Below are positions 5,634 through 6,560 of a stretch of 6,560 nucleotides of DNA, piece by piece. The notes under the pieces are model-generated. The model had not been told where the DNA came from, made no database searches, and worked only from the letters and a program-made list of their open reading frames with translations. Every line of letters starts with the position of its first letter. Within the stretch, counting starts at the first letter, position 1. The stretch covers positions 1-6,560 of the forward strand of contig JAEWCI010000166.1 in NCBI GenBank assembly GCA_023390705.1, in the 5' to 3' direction. A program made the translations under genes and the position numbers. The stretch is from Pseudomonadota bacterium (GTDB lineage: Bacteria > Pseudomonadota > Alphaproteobacteria > Acetobacterales > Acetobacteraceae).

Positions 5634-6377
5634 ATGAGGCAGGAAGGATTCTCTCCCCGGCAGGTTCCGCCGGCGGCGGGCGGGCGCGCAAGGGAAACCG
5701 CCCTGCCGCAGGAGATTGCCGCCAGGATCCTGCACCAGGATGCGGCGCTGCTGGTGCTGGACAAGCCGGCCGGGCTGCCGGTGCATCGTGGCCCGCGCGG
5801 CGGGGCGAGCATCGAGGACTGGCTGCCTGCCCTCGCCCAGGGCAAGCGCCGCCTGCCGCAGCCGGCGCACCGGCTGGACACCGATACCGCCGGATGCCTG
5901 GTGCTGGGGCGGACCAAGCCGGCCCTGGCGATGCTCGGCGCGCTCTTCGCCGAGGGCAGGGCGGCAAAGACCTACTGGGCGGTGGTGCGCGGCGCCCCGT
6001 CCGCCAACTCCGGGCGCTGCGAGGCGCCGCTGCTGAAGCACAGCACCGCCGCCGAGGGCTGGCGCATGCAGGTGGACCCCAAGGGCCAGCACGCCCTTAC
6101 CGGATGGCGGGTGCTCGGGCGCGGGGAGGGGATGGCCTGGCTGGAATTGCGGCCGCGTACCGGGCGGACGCACCAGCTCAGGGTGCATTGTGCCCATCTC
6201 GGCTGGCCGATCCTGGGCGATGCCCGTTATGGCGGCGGCGCCGAATGCCCGTTGCACCTGCTGGCCCGCGCCATCGCCCTGCCGCTGGCACCGCCGCTCT
6301 CGGTCACCGCCCCGGTTCCGCGGCATATGCGCACGGCGCTCCTGGCATGCGGCTGGGACGGGAAGGAAACCGCATGA
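5634..6377 (+). CDS. RluA-family RNA pseudouridine synthase
   Basis: A 247-residue enzyme that isomerises uridine to pseudouridine in rRNA or tRNA. The core begins with LLVLDKPAGLPVHRG (39-53), followed by the catalytic motif HRLDTDTAG (79-87), where Asp82 is the nucleophile. Also present are KTYWAVVRG (102-110) and the family's C-terminal motif RTGRTHQLRVH (165-175) followed by GDARYGG. There is no N-terminal S4 domain, as in the short RluA/TruC-like members, so the target (23S rRNA or tRNA) cannot be assigned. ATG 5634 has a moderate GGGAAG site 7 nt upstream. The open frame continues up to 5517, but that part is antisense to the kinase and shows no family similarity. The stop overlaps the start of the next gene as ATGA, suggesting co-translation with the secreted protein. 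Confidence 0.92.
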   Translation: MRQEGFSPRQVPPAAGGRARETALPQEIAARILHQDAALLVLDKPAGLPVHRGPRGGASIEDWLPALAQGKRRLPQPAHRLDTDTAGCLVLGRTKPALAMLGALFAEGRAAKTYWAVVRGAPSANSGRCEAPLLKHSTAAEGWRMQVDPKGQHALTGWRVLGRGEGMAWLELRPRTGRTHQLRVHCAHLGWPILGDARYGGGAECPLHLLARAIALPLAPPLSVTAPVPRHMRTALLACGWDGKETA

Positions 6378-6560
6378 TCCATGCCCTTCGCCTGCTGCTG
6401 CCACTGTTGCTGCTGGCGCCTGCCGCCAGCGCCCAGCGTGCGGGCTGCGGGTTGGGGCTGGGGCTGGAGGCGCTGCGCGCCGCAGATGTTGCCCTGGCGG
6501 AGGGCAGCCGGGCCGATTCGCTGTCTGCCGGCCGCGCCGCCGGCGTCGCCGCCTCGGCGC
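6374..6560 (+). CDS. secreted protein, N-terminal fragment (cut by window end)
   Basis: A reading frame opens at ATG 6374 and runs off the window with 62 codons visible. The start overlaps the preceding stop (ATGA), and a GGAAGGAA ribosome-binding site lies at 6361-6368, 5 nt upstream. The product begins with a textbook Sec signal peptide: MIHALR, a leucine-rich core, and a probable cleavage after APAASA at about residue 20. The mature part starts QRAGCGLGLGLEALRAA and is rich in Ala and Leu. Too little is present to assign a family. It is too short to be judged by length, but the start signals and signal peptide make it a real gene. Confidence 0.72.
   Translation, partial: MIHALRLLLPLLLLAPAASAQRAGCGLGLGLEALRAADVALAEGSRADSLSAGRAAGVAASA

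Noticed and set aside
5553..6404. A 283-codon minus-strand frame antisense to the pseudouridine synthase gene
   Set aside because: The plus strand carries unmistakable RluA motifs. The antisense product is low-complexity and overlaps the start of two real genes.

Overview
The window is very GC-rich and densely coded, and codons overwhelmingly end in G or C. Gene content and style suggest an alphaproteobacterium, perhaps an Acetobacteraceae/Roseomonas-like organism; this is inferred from composition and protein flavour only. I see no rRNA, tRNA, CRISPR array, transposase or phage gene. It looks like an ordinary chromosomal metabolic region.

Layout. (1) 13-1239, plus strand: a short PaaK-type acyl-CoA ligase/AMP-binding protein, probably the last gene of a unit that begins before the window. 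(2) A convergent gap with a strong Rho-independent terminator reading on the minus strand. (3) 1306-2781, minus strand: a two-gene operon for a split UxaA-family lyase, with a small SAF-domain subunit followed by a large subunit. This is the arrangement of (R)-sulfolactate sulfo-lyase SuyA/SuyB and of split altronate/galactarate-type dehydratases. (4) A compact divergent control region, 2782-2867, with face-to-face promoter-like elements, a palindrome containing both -35 boxes, a perfect 10-bp inverted repeat over the lyase ribosome-binding site, and a 9-bp tandem repeat. (5) 2868-3614, plus strand: a GntR/HutC-type regulator with a UTRA ligand domain, most simply the local regulator of the lyase operon. 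(6) 3648-4427, minus strand: an exported protein of unknown function with an HELAH zinc-protease-like motif. (7) 4679-5614, minus strand: a PfkB-family sugar kinase resembling the YihV/ketohexokinase group. (8) 5634-6377, plus strand: an RluA-family pseudouridine synthase, followed with an ATGA overlap by (9) the start of a secreted protein cut by the window end.

How the genes fit together. The lyase operon and GntR gene form a classic divergent regulator-target module for use of a hydroxy acid or sulfonate. The YihV-like kinase 1.9 kb away on the lyase strand allows a speculative link to sulfosugar or sulfolactate breakdown, but no sulfonate transporter, sulfolactate dehydrogenase or sulfite exporter is present. 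The pseudouridine synthase and HELAH protein look unrelated. I found no clearly undescribed system; the most interesting parts are the regulatory region at 2782-2867, the atypical ligase motifs and the exported HELAH protein.
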